Part shown: in pieces, positions 52,942 to 64,000 of the stretch
Layout: the number at the start of each line of letters is the position of its first letter
Position numbering within the stretch: position 1 is the first letter of the stretch
Assembly: GCF_000982825.1 (NCBI RefSeq)
Contig: NZ_CP011047.1
Coordinates: 496,001-560,000 of the forward strand
Length of the DNA stretch: 64,000 bases
Direction: 5' to 3'
Source of the DNA: Cronobacter sakazakii
GTDB taxonomy: Bacteria > Pseudomonadota > Gammaproteobacteria > Enterobacterales > Enterobacteriaceae
The notes under the pieces: model-generated
The model's input: only the letters and a program-made list of their open reading frames with translations
What the model was told of the DNA's origin: nothing
The model's database searches: none
Made by a program: the position numbers and the translations under genes

Positions 52942-52969
52942 AAAAAAGGGGCCGTAAAGGCCCCCTTTT
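52942..52969 (-). terminator. Terminator after rpsO
   Basis: AAAAGGGGGCC, loop TTTAC, GGCCCCTTTTTT on the minus strand, 17 bases after the rpsO stop. In E. coli the equivalent allows partial readthrough into pnp. Confidence 0.9.
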
Positions 52970-52985
52970 CTGAAACTCGCAGTGA

Positions 52986-53312
<327 letters not shown>

Positions 53313-53398
53313 CTACATCTGCATTTAAAATGACGATGTAGTGTTTAGCCGCAATATTCTACCTGTCGCGGCCTGTTATCGCAAGGTAACGACGAGGA

Positions 53399-54343
53399 TT
53401 AAACCGGATACTCTACGACCAGACGGCGAGGTGCCACGCGCCCTTCGTTGTCGATTTCACCCATGCCGAGAAACTTCTGCGCTTCGCCTTCCGTTACGCG
53501 AACAAGGCCCTCTGTCGGCGCGCCCGTAGTGCGTACCGGATTGCCGTTCTTAAAGTATACGGATGACGTCAGCGGCAGGTTCACCACAGGGTAATCCGCA
53601 GCCGGGCTGTCCATCGGCATTAACAGTGGATCGAGCAACTCAGACGGCGCGATATCACGCGTCTGTGCTTCTTCAAGCAGCGCGTTGAGCTGCTCAAGCG
53701 TTACCATACGCTCGACAGGATATTTGCTGACTGCCAGACGACGCAGATAAATCACATGCGCGCCGCAGCCGAGCTTCTCGCCCAAATCGTCAATGATGGT
53801 GCGGATGTAAGTCCCTTTCGAGCAGTGCACTTCCAGCTCAAGCTCATCGCCTTCATGACGAATAAACAGCAGTTCATAAACCGTAATCGGGCGCGCTTCG
53901 CGCGGCACTTCAATCCCCTGACGCGCATACTCGTACAGCGGTTTACCCTGATACTTCAGCGCCGAGAACATGGTCGGCACCTGCAAGGTGTCGCCACGGA
54001 AGCTTTCCAGCGCATCCTGCAGTTGCTGCTCGCTGAACGTAACCGGGCGCTCTTCCACCACCGTGCCGTCAGCATCGGAAGTGTCAGTACGCTGGCCAAG
54101 ACGCGCAATCACGCGATAGCGTTTGTCGGAATCGAGAAGATACTGAGAAAACTTGGTCGCTTCACCGAGGCAGATGGGCAGCATGCCGGTCGCCAGCGGG
54201 TCCAGCGCGCCGGTGTGACCAGCGCGATTGGCGTTATAAATACGTTTTACTTTTTGCAGCGCATCGTTGGAGGAGAGCCCCTGCGGCTTATCCAGCAACA
54301 ATACGCCATGCACATCGCGACCGCGACGACGAGGACGACTCAT
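53399..54343 (-). CDS. truB: TruB, tRNA pseudouridine-55 synthase
   Basis: 314 residues. [15 protein letters not shown] and the catalytic Asp in [17 protein letters not shown] (about residue 48) mark the TruB fold, followed by a C-terminal PUA-like domain. It makes pseudouridine 55 in the T loop of tRNAs. Its start and the rbfA stop share one base, so it is translationally coupled to rbfA. Confidence 0.97.
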   Translation of the reverse strand: MSRPRRRGRDVHGVLLLDKPQGLSSNDALQKVKRIYNANRAGHTGALDPLATGMLPICLGEATKFSQYLLDSDKRYRVIARLGQRTDTSDADGTVVEERPVTFSEQQLQDALESFRGDTLQVPTMFSALKYQGKPLYEYARQGIEVPREARPITVYELLFIRHEGDELELEVHCSKGTYIRTIIDDLGEKLGCGAHVIYLRRLAVSKYPVERMVTLEQLNALLEEAQTRDIAPSELLDPLLMPMDSPAADYPVVNLPLTSSVYFKNGNPVRTTGAPTEGLVRVTEGEAQKFLGMGEIDNEGRVAPRRLVVEYPV

Positions 54344-54744
54344 TATTCCTCCTTGTCGTCGTCCGGATTAACGCGACGCTCTTCGTCGTGTTTCACTACG
54401 CTGGTGACCAGGTTGGACATCCGCATCCCTTCGACCAGGGAGTTGTCGTAGAAGAAGGTCAGTTCCGGCACGATGCGCAGACGCATCGCTTTGCCCAGCA
54501 GGGAGCGAATAAAGCCAGACGCGTCCTGCAGCGCTTTGATACCGGCTTTTACCGCCGCTTCGTCTTTATCGTTCAGGAACGTCACGAACACTTTGGCATA
54601 CGCCAGGTCGCGGGATACTTCAACGCCTGATACGGTGGTCATCAGCCCAACGCGCGGATCTTTGATTTCGCGCTGCAGAATGATGGCAATCTCTTTTTGC
54701 ATCTCCTGCGCCACGCGCTGCGGGCGACCAAATTCTTTCGCCAT
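54343..54744 (-). CDS. rbfA: RbfA, 30S ribosome-binding factor
   Basis: 133 residues of the KH-like RbfA fold, needed for late 16S rRNA maturation and cold adaptation. The segment [19 protein letters not shown] is characteristic. Start at 54744 ([17 protein letters not shown] before it). A strong terminator-like hairpin (54761-54785) lies just upstream. Confidence 0.96.
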   Translation of the reverse strand: MAKEFGRPQRVAQEMQKEIAIILQREIKDPRVGLMTTVSGVEVSRDLAYAKVFVTFLNDKDEAAVKAGIKALQDASGFIRSLLGKAMRLRIVPELTFFYDNSLVEGMRMSNLVTSVVKHDEERRVNPDDDKEE

Positions 54745-54760
54745 AATAAAATCTCCAGAC

Positions 54761-54785
54761 AAAAAAGGGGCTATTAGCCCCTTTT
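54761..54785 (-). terminator. Terminator-like hairpin between infB and rbfA
   Basis: On the minus strand AAAAGGGGCT, loop AAT, AGCCCCTTTTTT. It has the full form of a rho-independent terminator and ends 16 bases before the rbfA start, so it may attenuate rbfA-truB relative to infB. Confidence 0.75.
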
Positions 54786-54789
54786 GAAT

Positions 54790-54872
54790 AGTCATACCGG
54801 GTGGCGCTTCGCTAACCCGGCCTACAAAATGTGTCCTAATCCAGGCCCGGCAGACGCAGTGCGCCGGGCATA
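54790..54872. repeat. REP-like palindromes between infB and rbfA
   Basis: CCGGGTGGCGCTTCGCTAACCCGG-type unit (54799-54822) followed by CCTACAAAATG, and a second palindrome CCGGCAGACGCAGTGCGCCGG-like (54848-54868). The sequence style matches enterobacterial REP/BIME elements. Confidence 0.75.
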
Positions 54873-54879
54873 ACAGGGA

Positions 54880-57591
54880 TTAGTCGATGCTGCGCTGGAT
54901 TTCGATGATCTCGAAGACTTCGATCATGTCGCCAACACGGACGTCGTTGTAGTTCTTAACGCCGATACCACATTCCATGCCGTTACGGACTTCGTTAACG
55001 TCATCTTTGAAGCGGCGCAGGGATTCCAGCTCGCCTTCATAGATAACCACGTTGTCGCGCAGTACGCGGATTGGGTTATGACGCTTAATCGTGCCTTCGG
55101 TAACCATACAGCCCGCGATCGCGCCGAATTTCGGCGATTTGAACACGTCACGTACTTCGGCCAGACCAATGATCTGCTGTTTCAGCTCAGGCGACAGCAT
55201 GCCGCTCATCGCCGCTTTCACTTCGTCGATCAGATTATAGATAACGGAGTAGTAGCGCAGATCCAGGCTTTCCGCTTCGATAACACGGCGCGCAGAGGCA
55301 TCGGCACGAACGTTGAAGCCCACCAGGATGGCGTTGGAAGCCGCAGCCAGCGTGGCGTCGGTTTCGGTGATACCACCCACGCCCGAGCCAACAATCTTCA
55401 CCTTCACTTCGTCGGTGGAGAGTTTCAGCAGGGAGTCGGAAATCGCTTCTACGGAGCCCTGTACGTCGGCTTTCAGCACGATGTTGACTTCGTGAACTTC
55501 GCCCTCGGTCATATTCGCGAACATGTTCTCGAGTTTCGATTTCTGCTGACGCGCCAGTTTGACTTCGCGGAATTTACCCTGACGATAGAGCGCCACTTCA
55601 CGCGCTTTCTTCTCATCACGCACCACGGTCACTTCGTCACCCGCGGCAGGAACGCCGGAGAGACCCAGAATCTCAACAGGAATGGACGGACCGGCTTCCT
55701 GGACTTCCTGGTTCAGTTCGTTACGCATCGCACGCACGCGGCCATATTCGAAGCCACACAGCACGATATCGCCTTTGTTCAGCGTACCTTCGCGAACCAG
55801 AACGGTAGCGACCGGACCACGACCTTTATCCAGGAAGGATTCGATAACCACGCCGCTCGCCATACCTTTACGTACCGCTTTCAGTTCCAGAACTTCGGAC
55901 TGCAGCAGGATGGCGTCCAGCAGCTCATCGATACCGGTACCCGCTTTCGCAGAAACGTGGACGAACTGGCAATCGCCGCCCCACTCTTCCGGGATGATGC
56001 CGTGCTGAGACAGTTCGTTTTTAACGCGATCCGGATCGGCATCAGGCTTATCGATTTTGTTCACCGCAACGACAACCGGCACTTTCGCCGCTTTCGCATG
56101 CTGGATAGCTTCGATGGTCTGAGGCATCACGCCGTCGTCCGCCGCAACCACCAGAACCACGATATCCGTTGCCTGCGCACCACGTGCACGCATCGCGGTA
56201 AACGCGGCGTGACCCGGGGTATCCAGGAAGGTGATCATGCCGTTATCGGTCTGCACATGGTATGCACCGATGTGCTGGGTAATGCCGCCCGCTTCGCCAG
56301 ATGCCACTTTCGTGGAACGGATATAGTCGAGCAGAGAGGTTTTACCGTGGTCAACGTGACCCATGATGGTCACAACCGGCGCGCGCGGCTCAGCCTGTGC
56401 GCCCATGTCACGGTCGCTCATTACCGCTTCTTCCAGCTCGTTTTCACGACGCAGGATAACTTTGTGGCCCATCTCTTCAGCAACCAGCTGCGCGGTTTCC
56501 TGATCGATGACCTGGTTGATGGTTGCCATCGCGCCGAGCTTCATCATCGCTTTGATAACCTGAGAGCCTTTTACAGCCATCTTGTTAGCGAGTTCAGCCA
56601 CGGTGATGGTTTCACCGATAACAACGTCACGGTTAACCGCCTGAGCCGGCTTGTTGAAGCCCTGCTGCAGGGAGCTGCCTTTACGCTTGCCGCCTTTGCC
56701 GCCGCGAACGGCTGCACGGGCTTCTTCACGATCCGCTTTGGATTCGGAATGTTTATTGCTTTTCTTCTGGCGTGCGACTTTCGCTGGACGCGCGCGACCA
56801 CGGCCGCCTTCTACTTCACGGTCGCTGTCATCTTCTGCCTGACGCGCATGCTGTGAAGTGGTGACATGGTAGTCGCTGGTATCTTCAGATTCTTCTTCGC
56901 TGCCGCTTTCCCACTTGGTCGCGTTCTCTTCAGCCATACGACGGGCTTCTTCCGCTACGCGACGGGCATTTTCTTCCAGCTTGCGACGCGCTTCTTCTTC
57001 GGCCTTGCGCTTAAGTTCAAGGGCTTCAGCTTCGCGGCGGGCTTTTTCCGCCTGAGCAGCTTTGCTCACTTCGTCAGTTTGTTGATTGCTCACTTTGCTC
57101 GTTTCCGCAGCTTCACGTTTCGCTTTATCAGCGGCATCGCGTTTAGCTTGTTCTTCAGCTTCACGTTTAGCCTTATCGCCGGCTTCACGCTTGGCTTTTT
57201 CCTCTGCCTCTCGCTTGGCAGCTTCCTCTGCTTCACGACGGGCCTGCTCTTCCGCCTCACGCTTCGCCTGTTCTTCCGCGGCGAGACGCTCTGCCTCTTG
57301 CGGATCACGTTTTACAAAGGTGCGTTTTTTGCGGACTTCGATCTGTACCGACTTACTTTTCCCGCCGGTACCCTGAATATTTAAAGTACTGCGCGTTTTG
57401 CGCTGTAAAGTCAACTTATCCGGCCCTGAGCCATGTTCGCGGTTCAGGTGCGCCAGTAAGGCTTGTTTCTCTTGTGCCGTCACAGAGTCTTCAGCGGACT
57501 TCGGGATCCCTGCATCAGCGAATTGCTGTACCAGGCGGTCCACGGAGGTCTGAATCTCTGCGGCCAGCGCTTTTACGGTTACATCAGTCAT
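54880..57591 (-). CDS. infB: InfB, translation initiation factor IF-2
   Basis: 903 residues. A conserved N-terminal domain (1-50), a long charged region with many [16 protein letters not shown] repeats (about 100-230), then the GTPase with G1 GHVDHGKT, G3 DTPGH and G4 NKID, and domains II-IV binding fMet-tRNA. It recruits initiator tRNA to the 30S subunit. In E. coli shorter forms start internally in this same region. Follows nusA by 24 bases. Confidence 0.97.
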   Translation of the reverse strand: MTDVTVKALAAEIQTSVDRLVQQFADAGIPKSAEDSVTAQEKQALLAHLNREHGSGPDKLTLQRKTRSTLNIQGTGGKSKSVQIEVRKKRTFVKRDPQEAERLAAEEQAKREAEEQARREAEEAAKREAEEKAKREAGDKAKREAEEQAKRDAADKAKREAAETSKVSNQQTDEVSKAAQAEKARREAEALELKRKAEEEARRKLEENARRVAEEARRMAEENATKWESGSEEESEDTSDYHVTTSQHARQAEDDSDREVEGGRGRARPAKVARQKKSNKHSESKADREEARAAVRGGKGGKRKGSSLQQGFNKPAQAVNRDVVIGETITVAELANKMAVKGSQVIKAMMKLGAMATINQVIDQETAQLVAEEMGHKVILRRENELEEAVMSDRDMGAQAEPRAPVVTIMGHVDHGKTSLLDYIRSTKVASGEAGGITQHIGAYHVQTDNGMITFLDTPGHAAFTAMRARGAQATDIVVLVVAADDGVMPQTIEAIQHAKAAKVPVVVAVNKIDKPDADPDRVKNELSQHGIIPEEWGGDCQFVHVSAKAGTGIDELLDAILLQSEVLELKAVRKGMASGVVIESFLDKGRGPVATVLVREGTLNKGDIVLCGFEYGRVRAMRNELNQEVQEAGPSIPVEILGLSGVPAAGDEVTVVRDEKKAREVALYRQGKFREVKLARQQKSKLENMFANMTEGEVHEVNIVLKADVQGSVEAISDSLLKLSTDEVKVKIVGSGVGGITETDATLAAASNAILVGFNVRADASARRVIEAESLDLRYYSVIYNLIDEVKAAMSGMLSPELKQQIIGLAEVRDVFKSPKFGAIAGCMVTEGTIKRHNPIRVLRDNVVIYEGELESLRRFKDDVNEVRNGMECGIGVKNYNDVRVGDMIEVFEIIEIQRSID

Positions 57592-57615
57592 GCTGTTCCT
57601 TCCTGCTACAGTTTA

Positions 57616-59103
57616 TTACGCTTCGTCGCTAAACCAGCGGATGTTACGAGCGGCCATGATAAGCTCACCGGCTTTCTCATCGGTCAACCCTTCGATATCC
57701 GCGAGGTCGTCCACGCCCTGATCGGCGAGGTCATCAAGCGTACACACACCGCGCGCAGCGAGTTTGTAAGCCAGCGTGCGATCCATGCCTTCAAGGTTCA
57801 GCAGATCGTCAGCCGGTTTGTTATCGCCGAGGCTCTCTTCCTGAGCCAGCGCAAGGGTGGTGAGCGCGTTCTTAGCACGTTCGCGTAATGCTTCCACGGT
57901 CGGCTCATCCAGGCCGTCAATTTCCAGCAGCTCTTTCATCGGCACATAAGCCAGTTCTTCGAGCGTGGAGAAGCCTTCTTCCACCAGAACCGTGGCGAAC
58001 TCTTCATCAATATCGAGATACTTAGTGAAAGTATCGATAGCGGCGTGCGCTTCAGCCTGATGCTTGGCCTGAAGGTCTTCAACGGTCATGACGTTGAGTT
58101 CCCAGCCGCTCAGCTGTGAAGCAAGACGCACGTTCTGGCCGTTACGGCCGATAGCCTGCGCCAGATTGCCCGCTTCGACGGCGATATCCATGGTGTGTTT
58201 GTCTTCATCCACCACGATAGAGGCTACATCTGCCGGTGCCATGGCGTTGATAACGAACTGCGCAGGATTATCATCCCACAGCACGATATCAATACGCTCG
58301 CCGCCAAGCTCGGTCGACACAGCCTGAACACGCGCGCCACGCATGCCTACGCAGGCACCGACCGGGTCGATACGCTTGTCGTTGGTTTTCACCGCGATTT
58401 TAGCGCGTGAGCCCGGATCGCGAGCTGCCGCTTTAATTTCAATCACTTCTTCGCCGATTTCCGGTACTTCGATGCGGAACAGCTCGATCAGCATCTCCGG
58501 CTTGGCGCGAGTGACAAACAGCTGAGCGCCGCGTGCTTCAGGACGGACAGCGTACAGTACGCCGCGGATACGGTCGCCCGGACGGAAGTTTTCACGCGGC
58601 AGCATGTCTTCACGCAGAATGACCGCTTCAGCATTGCTGCCGAGGTCCAGCGTGATGTTTTCGCGGTTCACTTTTTTCACCACGCCGGTGATGATTTCAC
58701 CTTCATGCTCGCGGAACTGGTCAACGACCATCGCGCGCTCAGCTTCACGCACTTTCTGTACGATGACCTGTTTCGCGGTCTGCGTGGTGATACGGTCAAA
58801 CGTTACGGATTCAATCTGATCTTCAACGTAGTCGCCAACATTCAGGCTCGGATCTTCGTAACGTGCCGCTTCCAGCGTGATTTCTCGGGTCGGCTGGGTA
58901 ACTTCTTCGACAATGACCCAGCGGCGGAACGTATCGAAATCACCGCTTTTACGGTCGATGCTCACGCGAACATCGATCTCTTGTTCATATTTTTTCTTGG
59001 TTGCCGTAGCCAGGGCGCTTTCCAGCGCTTCAAAAATTTTCTCGCGCGGAACCGCTTTTTCGTTGGAAACTGCTTCGACAACAGCCAAAATTTCTTTATT
59101 CAT
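57616..59103 (-). CDS. nusA: NusA, transcription termination/antitermination factor
   Basis: 495 residues: N-terminal RNA-polymerase-binding domain (1-130), S1 (about 135-200), KH1 and KH2 (about 230-345) and two acidic C-terminal repeats (about 365-495). It controls pausing, intrinsic termination and rRNA antitermination. Start at 59103 ([13 protein letters not shown]); an in-frame ATG six codons earlier is not used. Confidence 0.97.
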   Translation of the reverse strand: MNKEILAVVEAVSNEKAVPREKIFEALESALATATKKKYEQEIDVRVSIDRKSGDFDTFRRWVIVEEVTQPTREITLEAARYEDPSLNVGDYVEDQIESVTFDRITTQTAKQVIVQKVREAERAMVVDQFREHEGEIITGVVKKVNRENITLDLGSNAEAVILREDMLPRENFRPGDRIRGVLYAVRPEARGAQLFVTRAKPEMLIELFRIEVPEIGEEVIEIKAAARDPGSRAKIAVKTNDKRIDPVGACVGMRGARVQAVSTELGGERIDIVLWDDNPAQFVINAMAPADVASIVVDEDKHTMDIAVEAGNLAQAIGRNGQNVRLASQLSGWELNVMTVEDLQAKHQAEAHAAIDTFTKYLDIDEEFATVLVEEGFSTLEELAYVPMKELLEIDGLDEPTVEALRERAKNALTTLALAQEESLGDNKPADDLLNLEGMDRTLAYKLAARGVCTLDDLADQGVDDLADIEGLTDEKAGELIMAARNIRWFSDEA

Positions 59104-59130
59104 CAGGGGCCTTCGCCTCAATCCAGACTG

Positions 59131-59583
59131 TTAAAATTGGGGTACCAGGTTCGCTCTCTGGATGTTGCTGAGCGCGAACACTTCATCTTTGCCGTCAACT
59201 GCAACGGTAATCATCTCGCCATCAACGGCTTTAATGATCCCCTGCCACTTACGACGATTCTGTACCGCCATACGCAGTACCAGTGTCACCTCTTCACCAG
59301 TGTAACGGGCGTAATGTTCGGCAGTGAAGAGAGGACGGTCGAGGCCAGGCGAGGAGACTTCCAGGTTATAAGCCACCGTAATAGGGTCTTCGACATCCAG
59401 AACGGAGCTAACCTGGTGGCTGACATCAGCACAATCGTCAACAGTGATGCCATCTTCACTATCAATATAGATGCGCAGCGTCGATGTGCGACCGCGAATG
59501 AATTCGATGCCGACGAGTTCGTAGCCCAGCGCTTCCACCGGTGCCGTAATCATCTCTGTTAATTTTTGCTCTAATGTGGACAA
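59131..59583 (-). CDS. rimP: RimP, 30S subunit maturation factor
   Basis: 150 residues of the RimP fold (N-terminal alpha/beta domain, C-terminal SH3-like barrel), helping early 30S assembly. TTG start at 59583 following GGGGGTGGGC, as in E. coli; the longer ATG frame from 59613 runs through a terminator and is rejected. First protein gene after metY in the nusA-infB operon. Confidence 0.95.
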   Translation of the reverse strand: MSTLEQKLTEMITAPVEALGYELVGIEFIRGRTSTLRIYIDSEDGITVDDCADVSHQVSSVLDVEDPITVAYNLEVSSPGLDRPLFTAEHYARYTGEEVTLVLRMAVQNRRKWQGIIKAVDGEMITVAVDGKDEVFALSNIQRANLVPQF

Positions 59584-59600
59584 GCCCACCCCCGGGACAT

Positions 59601-59622
59601 AAAAAAAGGGCATATAGCCCAG
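59601..59622 (-). terminator. Terminator 2 between metY and rimP
   Basis: GGGC, loop TATAT, GCCC and seven T on the minus strand, 18 bases before the rimP start. Confidence 0.75.
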
Positions 59623-59642
59623 TTATTCTTTAGCCAGATAAC

Positions 59643-59670
59643 AAAAAACCCCGATAAATCGGGGCTTTTA
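59643..59670 (-). terminator. Terminator 1 between metY and rimP
   Basis: AAAAGCCCCGAT, loop, ATCGGGGTTTTTT on the minus strand. Together with the next hairpin it forms tandem attenuators between the tRNA gene and rimP-nusA. Confidence 0.85.
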
Positions 59671-59796
59671 ATAACTGAACCCTGTAAACCGCGATGCGCG
59701 GCCCGGAACACCTTCCAGGGAATTTTCTTTCAAAAACGGTGAGGAAGGCATTCGCTGCACTTCACAGTATATTTGAAAAACAACTCTCAGGGAAAG

Positions 59797-59873
<77 letters not shown>

Positions 59874-59932
59874 TCCGAAAACGTGGCAAATACTACGCCT
59901 TTAACGTCTAAATTGCAAGTTTTGCTGGGATT

Positions 59933-60019
59933 TGGTACCGAGGACGGGACTTGAACCCGTAAGCCCAATCGGGCACTACCACCTCAAGGTAGCGTGTCTA
60001 CCAATTCCACCACCTCGGC
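59933..60019 (-). tRNA. leuU: tRNA-Leu (GAG)
   Basis: 87 bases, class II tRNA with a long variable arm, from GCCGAGGTGGTGGAATTGGT to the encoded CCA. Anticodon GAG within CCTTGAGGT. It lies 42 bases after secG on the same strand, as in E. coli. Confidence 0.98.
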
Positions 60020-60061
60020 ACTATAGTGCGCAGTTTCTGTTTACTGCGCGAAGCTGACAAA

Positions 60062-60394
60062 TTAACGCGGGATATCGCTGGTCGGCTTAGCCGGCGCTGC
60101 GGGCTGAGTCTGCTCAGTTTTTGCTGGCGCAGTCAGGTTTTCCCACTCGCTTCCTTTATTGGTTTTGTTGCTGTTAATGTTACCCAGCACCAGGCTGATA
60201 ATGAAGAACAGGGTTGCCAGCACAGCGGTCATACGGGTCATGAAGTTACCAGAACCACTTGAACCGAACAGCGTAGCTGAAGCGCCTGCGCCAAAAGAGG
60301 CTCCCATATCAGCGCCTTTACCTTGCTGCAGCATGATAAGACCAACAAGGCCCAGCGCTACAATAAGGAAAACTACCAAAAGAGCTTCGTACAT
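60062..60394 (-). CDS. secG: SecG, SecYEG translocon subunit
   Basis: 110 residues: two membrane helices (about 2-22 and 50-72) joined by a Gly/Ser-rich loop with QQGKGADMGASFGAGASATLF, then a polar tail. It aids SecA-driven protein export. The start at 60394 (MYEALLVV) gives the E. coli length; an ATG two codons earlier is possible. Likely co-transcribed with leuU. Confidence 0.95.
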   Translation of the reverse strand: MYEALLVVFLIVALGLVGLIMLQQGKGADMGASFGAGASATLFGSSGSGNFMTRMTAVLATLFFIISLVLGNINSNKTNKGSEWENLTAPAKTEQTQPAAPAKPTSDIPR

Positions 60395-60580
60395 AATCAA
60401 CCTGTTCCTTGCGGGGTTACCGCAGCCAATTGCTTCAAACCAATAAAGCAGGGGTATTTGTCATTCCCTACTGAAGCGGGTGTGAATACTAACGAAAGAG
60501 TCATGGGCGCGCAAGCGCAATTTCATCGACAAATGCTGACTGCGGAAAAAAACGGCAAAACGCGCTAAAACGGCGATTTT

Positions 60581-60604
60581 AAAGGCGACTTTCGTCGCCT
60601 TTTT
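60581..60604 (-). terminator. Terminator after glmM
   Basis: AAAAAGGCGAC, loop GAAA, GTCGCCTTT on the minus strand followed by AAAATCG; arms pair perfectly. It lies 14 bases past the glmM stop. Confidence 0.75.
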
Positions 60605-60617
60605 AAACGCTCGGGGC

Positions 60618-61955
60618 TTAAACGGCTTTCACGGCATCCGCGATACGATGCGCAAACTCCGTCACCTGCGCTTCGTTTTCGCCTTCCACCATCACGCGGA
60701 TAAGCGGCTCGGTACCGGATTTACGCAGCAGCACGCGCCCGCGTTTGCCGAGCGCTTGCTCCACTTCTTCAGTTACCGCTTTCACCGTGTCATGTTCCAG
60801 CGGGTCGCCGCTGCCTGGCGTGAAACGAACATTTACCAGAATTTGCGGAAACAGCTTCATACCGCTGCAGAGATCGTGCAGGCTCATATGGTTACGCGCA
60901 ATCGCCGTTAACACCTGCAAGGCAGCCACAATGCCGTCGCCTGTGGTGGTTTTATCCAGCAGGATAACGTGACCTGAGTTTTCGGCACCGATGCGCCAGC
61001 CTTTTTCCTGCATTTTTTCCAGCACGTAACGGTCGCCCACTTTCGCGCGCGCAAACGGAATACCAAGCTGTTTGAGAGCGACTTCCAGCCCCATGTTGCT
61101 CATGAGCGTGCCGACCGCGCCGCCGCGCAACTGGCCCTGACGCAGTCCTTCACGGGCAATGATATACAGGATCTGGTCGCCATCTACTTTGTTGCCTTCA
61201 TGGTCGACCATAATGACGCGGTCGCCATCGCCGTCAAACGCAATACCCAGATCGGCTTTCTCGGCTACGACGCGCTCCTGCAGCAAACGAACATCGGTCG
61301 CGCCGCATTTTTCGTTGATGTTCAGGCCATCCGGCTCAGAGCCGATGGTTACGACGCGCGCGCCCAGCTCGCGCAGTACATTTGGCGCAATGTGATACGT
61401 CGCGCCGTTCGCGCAATCCACCACAATCTTCAGCCCGTTCAGGCTGAGCTCATTCGGGAATGTGCCTTTGCAAAATTCGATATAACGGCCTGCGGCATCC
61501 ACAATGCGGCTCGCTTTACCGAGCTCGGCGGAATCCACGCAGCTGATCTCTTTCTCAAGCTCAGCTTCGATAGCCTCTTCCACTTCATCAGGCAGTTTCG
61601 TGCCTTCAATGGAGAAAAATTTGATGCCATTATCGTAGAACGGGTTATGAGAGGCAGAAATGACAATGCCGGCCTCGGCACGAAAAGTACGCGTCAAATA
61701 GGCTACGGCTGGCGTAGGCATCGGCCCGGTAAACAGCGCAGACAGCCCTGCCGCAGCCAGGCCCGCTTCCAGTGCGGATTCCAGCATGTAACCGGAAATA
61801 CGGGTGTCCTTGCCGATAATGACTTTGCGGGAGCCGTGACGCGCCAGCACTTTTCCTGCCGCCCAGCCAAGCTTCAGGACAAAATCAGGGGTAATTGGCG
61901 CATCGCCCACGCGACCGCGAATGCCATCGGTCCCAAAATATTTACGGTTACTCAT
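60618..61955 (-). CDS. glmM: GlmM, phosphoglucosamine mutase
   Basis: A 445-residue alpha-D-phosphohexomutase converting glucosamine 6-phosphate to glucosamine 1-phosphate for UDP-GlcNAc. The active-site phosphoserine is Ser102 in [12 protein letters not shown], the metal loop is DGDGDRV near residue 241, and the C-terminal phosphate-binding [12 protein letters not shown] is present. Start at 61955 overlaps folP by eight bases. Confidence 0.97.
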   Translation of the reverse strand: MSNRKYFGTDGIRGRVGDAPITPDFVLKLGWAAGKVLARHGSRKVIIGKDTRISGYMLESALEAGLAAAGLSALFTGPMPTPAVAYLTRTFRAEAGIVISASHNPFYDNGIKFFSIEGTKLPDEVEEAIEAELEKEISCVDSAELGKASRIVDAAGRYIEFCKGTFPNELSLNGLKIVVDCANGATYHIAPNVLRELGARVVTIGSEPDGLNINEKCGATDVRLLQERVVAEKADLGIAFDGDGDRVIMVDHEGNKVDGDQILYIIAREGLRQGQLRGGAVGTLMSNMGLEVALKQLGIPFARAKVGDRYVLEKMQEKGWRIGAENSGHVILLDKTTTGDGIVAALQVLTAIARNHMSLHDLCSGMKLFPQILVNVRFTPGSGDPLEHDTVKAVTEEVEQALGKRGRVLLRKSGTEPLIRVMVEGENEAQVTEFAHRIADAVKAV

Positions 61956-62796
61956 AGTATTTTTTATCCTTCGCTGAAAGAGTTGCTTCCACCACGCGCA
62001 TCGCTTCGACCGTCTCTTTGACGTCATGAACGCGAACGATCTGCGCGCCCTGCATCGCCGCCATCACCGCACAGGCAAGGCTTCCAGGCAAGCGCTGATC
62101 GGGTCCGACGTTAAGTAACTGGCCAATCATCGATTTACGCGACATTCCCACCAGCAAAGGCATTCCGAAACGCCGGAATTCTGAAAGCCGGGCGAGAAGC
62201 TGGTAATTGTGGGTCAGATTTTTACCGAAACCGAATCCCGGGTCGAGTATGATTTTTTCTTTTGTAATGCCCGCCGCCTCGCAACGGGCGATGTGCTGCT
62301 CAAAAAAACGTGTGACGTCGGCAAAGACATCGTCGTAATGCGGTGCCTGCTGCATCGTTTTCGGCTGGCCCTGCATATGCATCAGGCAAACCGGCAATCC
62401 GCTCTCTGCCGCCGCCTCAAGCGCGCCCGGCTCTGTCAGCGATCGAATATCGTTAATGATATGCGCCCCGGCACGCGCCGATTCACGGATCACTTCCGGT
62501 TTAGAGGTATCGACAGACACCCAGACTTCAAAGCGCTGCGCCAGTGCTTCCACCACCGGTACCACGCGGGAAAGCTCTTCTTCCACGCTCACTTCCGCTG
62601 CTCCGGGGCGCGTCGACTCGCCGCCAACATCAATGATGGTCGCACCGGCGTTAATCATCGCGTTCGCGTGTTTCACCGCCTCTGTGAGCGTGTTGTGCTG
62701 ACCGCCATCAGAGAAAGAGTCCGGTGTAACATTCAGGATCCCCATAACATGCGGGTGAGAAAGTTCGAGCGTTAAGCCCTGAGCGAAGAGTTTCAT
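61948..62796 (-). CDS. folP: FolP, dihydropteroate synthase
   Basis: A 282-residue TIM-barrel enzyme joining p-aminobenzoate to the pterin pyrophosphate, the sulfonamide target. [15 protein letters not shown] (about residues 18-32) and GGESTRPGA are the two family signatures. The start at 62796 is chosen because AAGGGA lies eight bases upstream; an ATG six bases earlier is too close to it. Its stop lies inside glmM. Confidence 0.97.
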   Translation of the reverse strand: MKLFAQGLTLELSHPHVMGILNVTPDSFSDGGQHNTLTEAVKHANAMINAGATIIDVGGESTRPGAAEVSVEEELSRVVPVVEALAQRFEVWVSVDTSKPEVIRESARAGAHIINDIRSLTEPGALEAAAESGLPVCLMHMQGQPKTMQQAPHYDDVFADVTRFFEQHIARCEAAGITKEKIILDPGFGFGKNLTHNYQLLARLSEFRRFGMPLLVGMSRKSMIGQLLNVGPDQRLPGSLACAVMAAMQGAQIVRVHDVKETVEAMRVVEATLSAKDKKYYE

Positions 62797-62832
62797 TGCC
62801 ATTCCCTTATAAACTTGAATGAACGAAAACAG

Positions 62833-62857
62833 AAAACCCCGGACAGGCCGGGGTTTT
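62833..62857 (-). terminator. Terminator between ftsH and folP
   Basis: AAAACCCCGG, loop, CCGGGGTTTT with flanking T residues on the minus strand, 30 bases after the ftsH stop. Confidence 0.85.
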
Positions 62858-62886
62858 AATTAATACAGCGGTGCTACAGCAGGCAA

Positions 62887-64000
62887 TTATTTATCGCCAA
62901 ACTGCTCAGACATGGTGTTGCCCGGGTTCGGCGTACGCGGTTCATCGACCGGACGCGGAGCACGCGGCGTACCGTTGCTGTCAGAGTTATTGTTGGCACC
63001 CGGATCTTCCCAGCCTGCCGGCGGGCGAACATCACGGCGAGCCATCAGATCGTCGATTTGCGGCGCGTCGATGGTTTCATACTTCATCAGCGCGTCTTTC
63101 ATGGCATGCAGGATGTCCATGTTATCGTTCAGGATCTGACGAGCGCGGTTGTAGTTACGTTCAATCAGGGCTTTAACTTCCTGATCGATGATACGCGCTG
63201 TTTCATCTGACATATGCTTGGCTTTCGCCACGCTACGGCCCAGGAATACTTCGCCCTCTTCTTCCGCATACAGCAGCGGACCAAGTTTGTCGGAGAAGCC
63301 CCACTGGGTCACCATGTTACGCGCCAGATTCGTCGCGACTTTAATATCGTTAGACGCACCGGTGGAGACATGCTCCGGCCCGTAGATAATCTCTTCCGCC
63401 AGACGACCGCCGTACAGCGTGGAGATCTGGCTTTCCAGTTTCTGACGGCTGGCGCTGATAGCGTCGCCCTCAGGCAGGAAGAACGTGACGCCAAGCGCGC
63501 GACCGCGCGGGATAATCGTCACTTTATGCACCGGATCGTGCTCCGGCACCAGGCGGCCGATAATCGCATGGCCCGCTTCGTGATAAGCGGTGGATTCTTT
63601 CTGCGCTTCCGTCATCACCATGGAGCGGCGTTCCGCACCCATCATGATTTTGTCTTTCGCTTTCTCGAACTCAACCATTGAAACGACGCGCTTGTTACCG
63701 CGTGCGGCAAACAGCGCCGCTTCGTTGACCAGGTTTGCGAGATCGGCACCGGAGAAGCCAGGGGTACCGCGCGCAATGATTGCCGCGTCGATATCCGGCG
63801 CCAGCGGTACGCGACGCATATGCACTTTGAGAATCTGCTCACGGCCACGCACGTCCGGCAGACCAACCACAACCTGGCGGTCGAAACGGCCTGGACGCAG
63901 CAGCGCAGGGTCAAGCACGTCAGGACGGTTAGTCGCCGCGATGACAATAATGCCTTCGTTGCCTTCAAAACCATCCATCTCAACCAGCATCTGGTTCAGA
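62887..64000 (-). CDS. ftsH: FtsH, membrane AAA+ zinc protease (N-terminus beyond window)
   Basis: About 370 C-terminal residues are present; the frame runs off the right edge. Visible are the end of the AAA domain (second region of homology, [21 protein letters not shown] with Arg fingers), the zinc protease motif HEAGH, the third ligand region [13 protein letters not shown], and the Pro/Asn-rich tail. FtsH degrades LpxC, sigma-32, SecY and other membrane proteins. The apparent Met at 63990 is internal. Confidence 0.97.
   Translation of the reverse strand, partial: LNQMLVEMDGFEGNEGIIVIAATNRPDVLDPALLRPGRFDRQVVVGLPDVRGREQILKVHMRRVPLAPDIDAAIIARGTPGFSGADLANLVNEAALFAARGNKRVVSMVEFEKAKDKIMMGAERRSMVMTEAQKESTAYHEAGHAIIGRLVPEHDPVHKVTIIPRGRALGVTFFLPEGDAISASRQKLESQISTLYGGRLAEEIIYGPEHVSTGASNDIKVATNLARNMVTQWGFSDKLGPLLYAEEEGEVFLGRSVAKAKHMSDETARIIDQEVKALIERNYNRARQILNDNMDILHAMKDALMKYETIDAPQIDDLMARRDVRPPAGWEDPGANNNSDSNGTPRAPRPVDEPRTPNPGNTMSEQFGDK

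Noticed and set aside
55078..56856. 592-codon open frame antisense to infB
   Set aside because: Shadow of the IF-2 gene; no domain and no ribosome site.

Overview
The window is a stretch of enterobacterial chromosome. From ygjQ to ftsH its core genes follow the order of the Escherichia coli K-12 segment around exu/uxa, yqj/yha, rsmI-lpoA-diaA, yhb, deaD-pnp-rpsO, infB-nusA and glmM-folP-ftsH. Codon use is strongly GC-rich, core proteins are very close to E. coli, and a chromosomal sucrose operon is present. This suggests Cronobacter or a near relative in the Enterobacteriaceae; the genus is inference. Three intact, apparently identical IS1 copies show recent insertion-sequence activity.

Layout. 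1-13.4 kb is conserved core: the end of ygjQ, ygjR, alx behind a manganese/pH riboswitch, sstT, ygjV, the hexuronate genes uxaA-uxaC (minus) divergent from exuT-exuR (plus), then yqjA-mzrA and yqjC-D-E-K. 13.5-20 kb is accessory: five tandem minus-strand genes for exported pilin-like DUF1120 proteins. Two of them are broken by IS1 and a third IS1 lies in the leader of another. 20-22 kb returns to core (yqjF, yqjG, yhaH). 22-28.6 kb is the sucrose operon scrKYABR, placed between yhaH and yhaJ, with three ScrR-type operators and a CRP site. 28.6-30.5 kb holds yhaJ, yhaK and yhaL.

30.7-32.6 kb is a second accessory island: a putative toxin with a C-terminal DUF6883 domain and a probable immunity protein (DUF4926 plus a SUKH/YrhA-like part). 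It abuts five 111-bp tandem repeats that trail rnpB, the RNase P RNA gene on the minus strand. 33.6-47.3 kb is core again: rsmI, lpoA, yraN, diaA, dolP, yraQ, yraR, yhbO-P-Q-S, the anaerobic ubiquinone genes ubiT and ubiUV, yhbW and mtr. From 47.5 kb to the end almost everything is on the minus strand and concerns translation and RNA: ftsH-folP-glmM, secG-leuU, metY-rimP-nusA-infB-rbfA-truB-rpsO-pnp-nlpI-yrbN-deaD.

Functional themes: sugar-acid and sucrose catabolism with local regulators, envelope maintenance (MzrA, DedA protein, LpoA, DolP, NlpI, SecG, FtsH), and the large translation/RNA-decay operon. The most unusual parts are the decaying pilin-like tandem array, the orphan toxin/immunity pair, and the terminator-bearing repeats behind rnpB.
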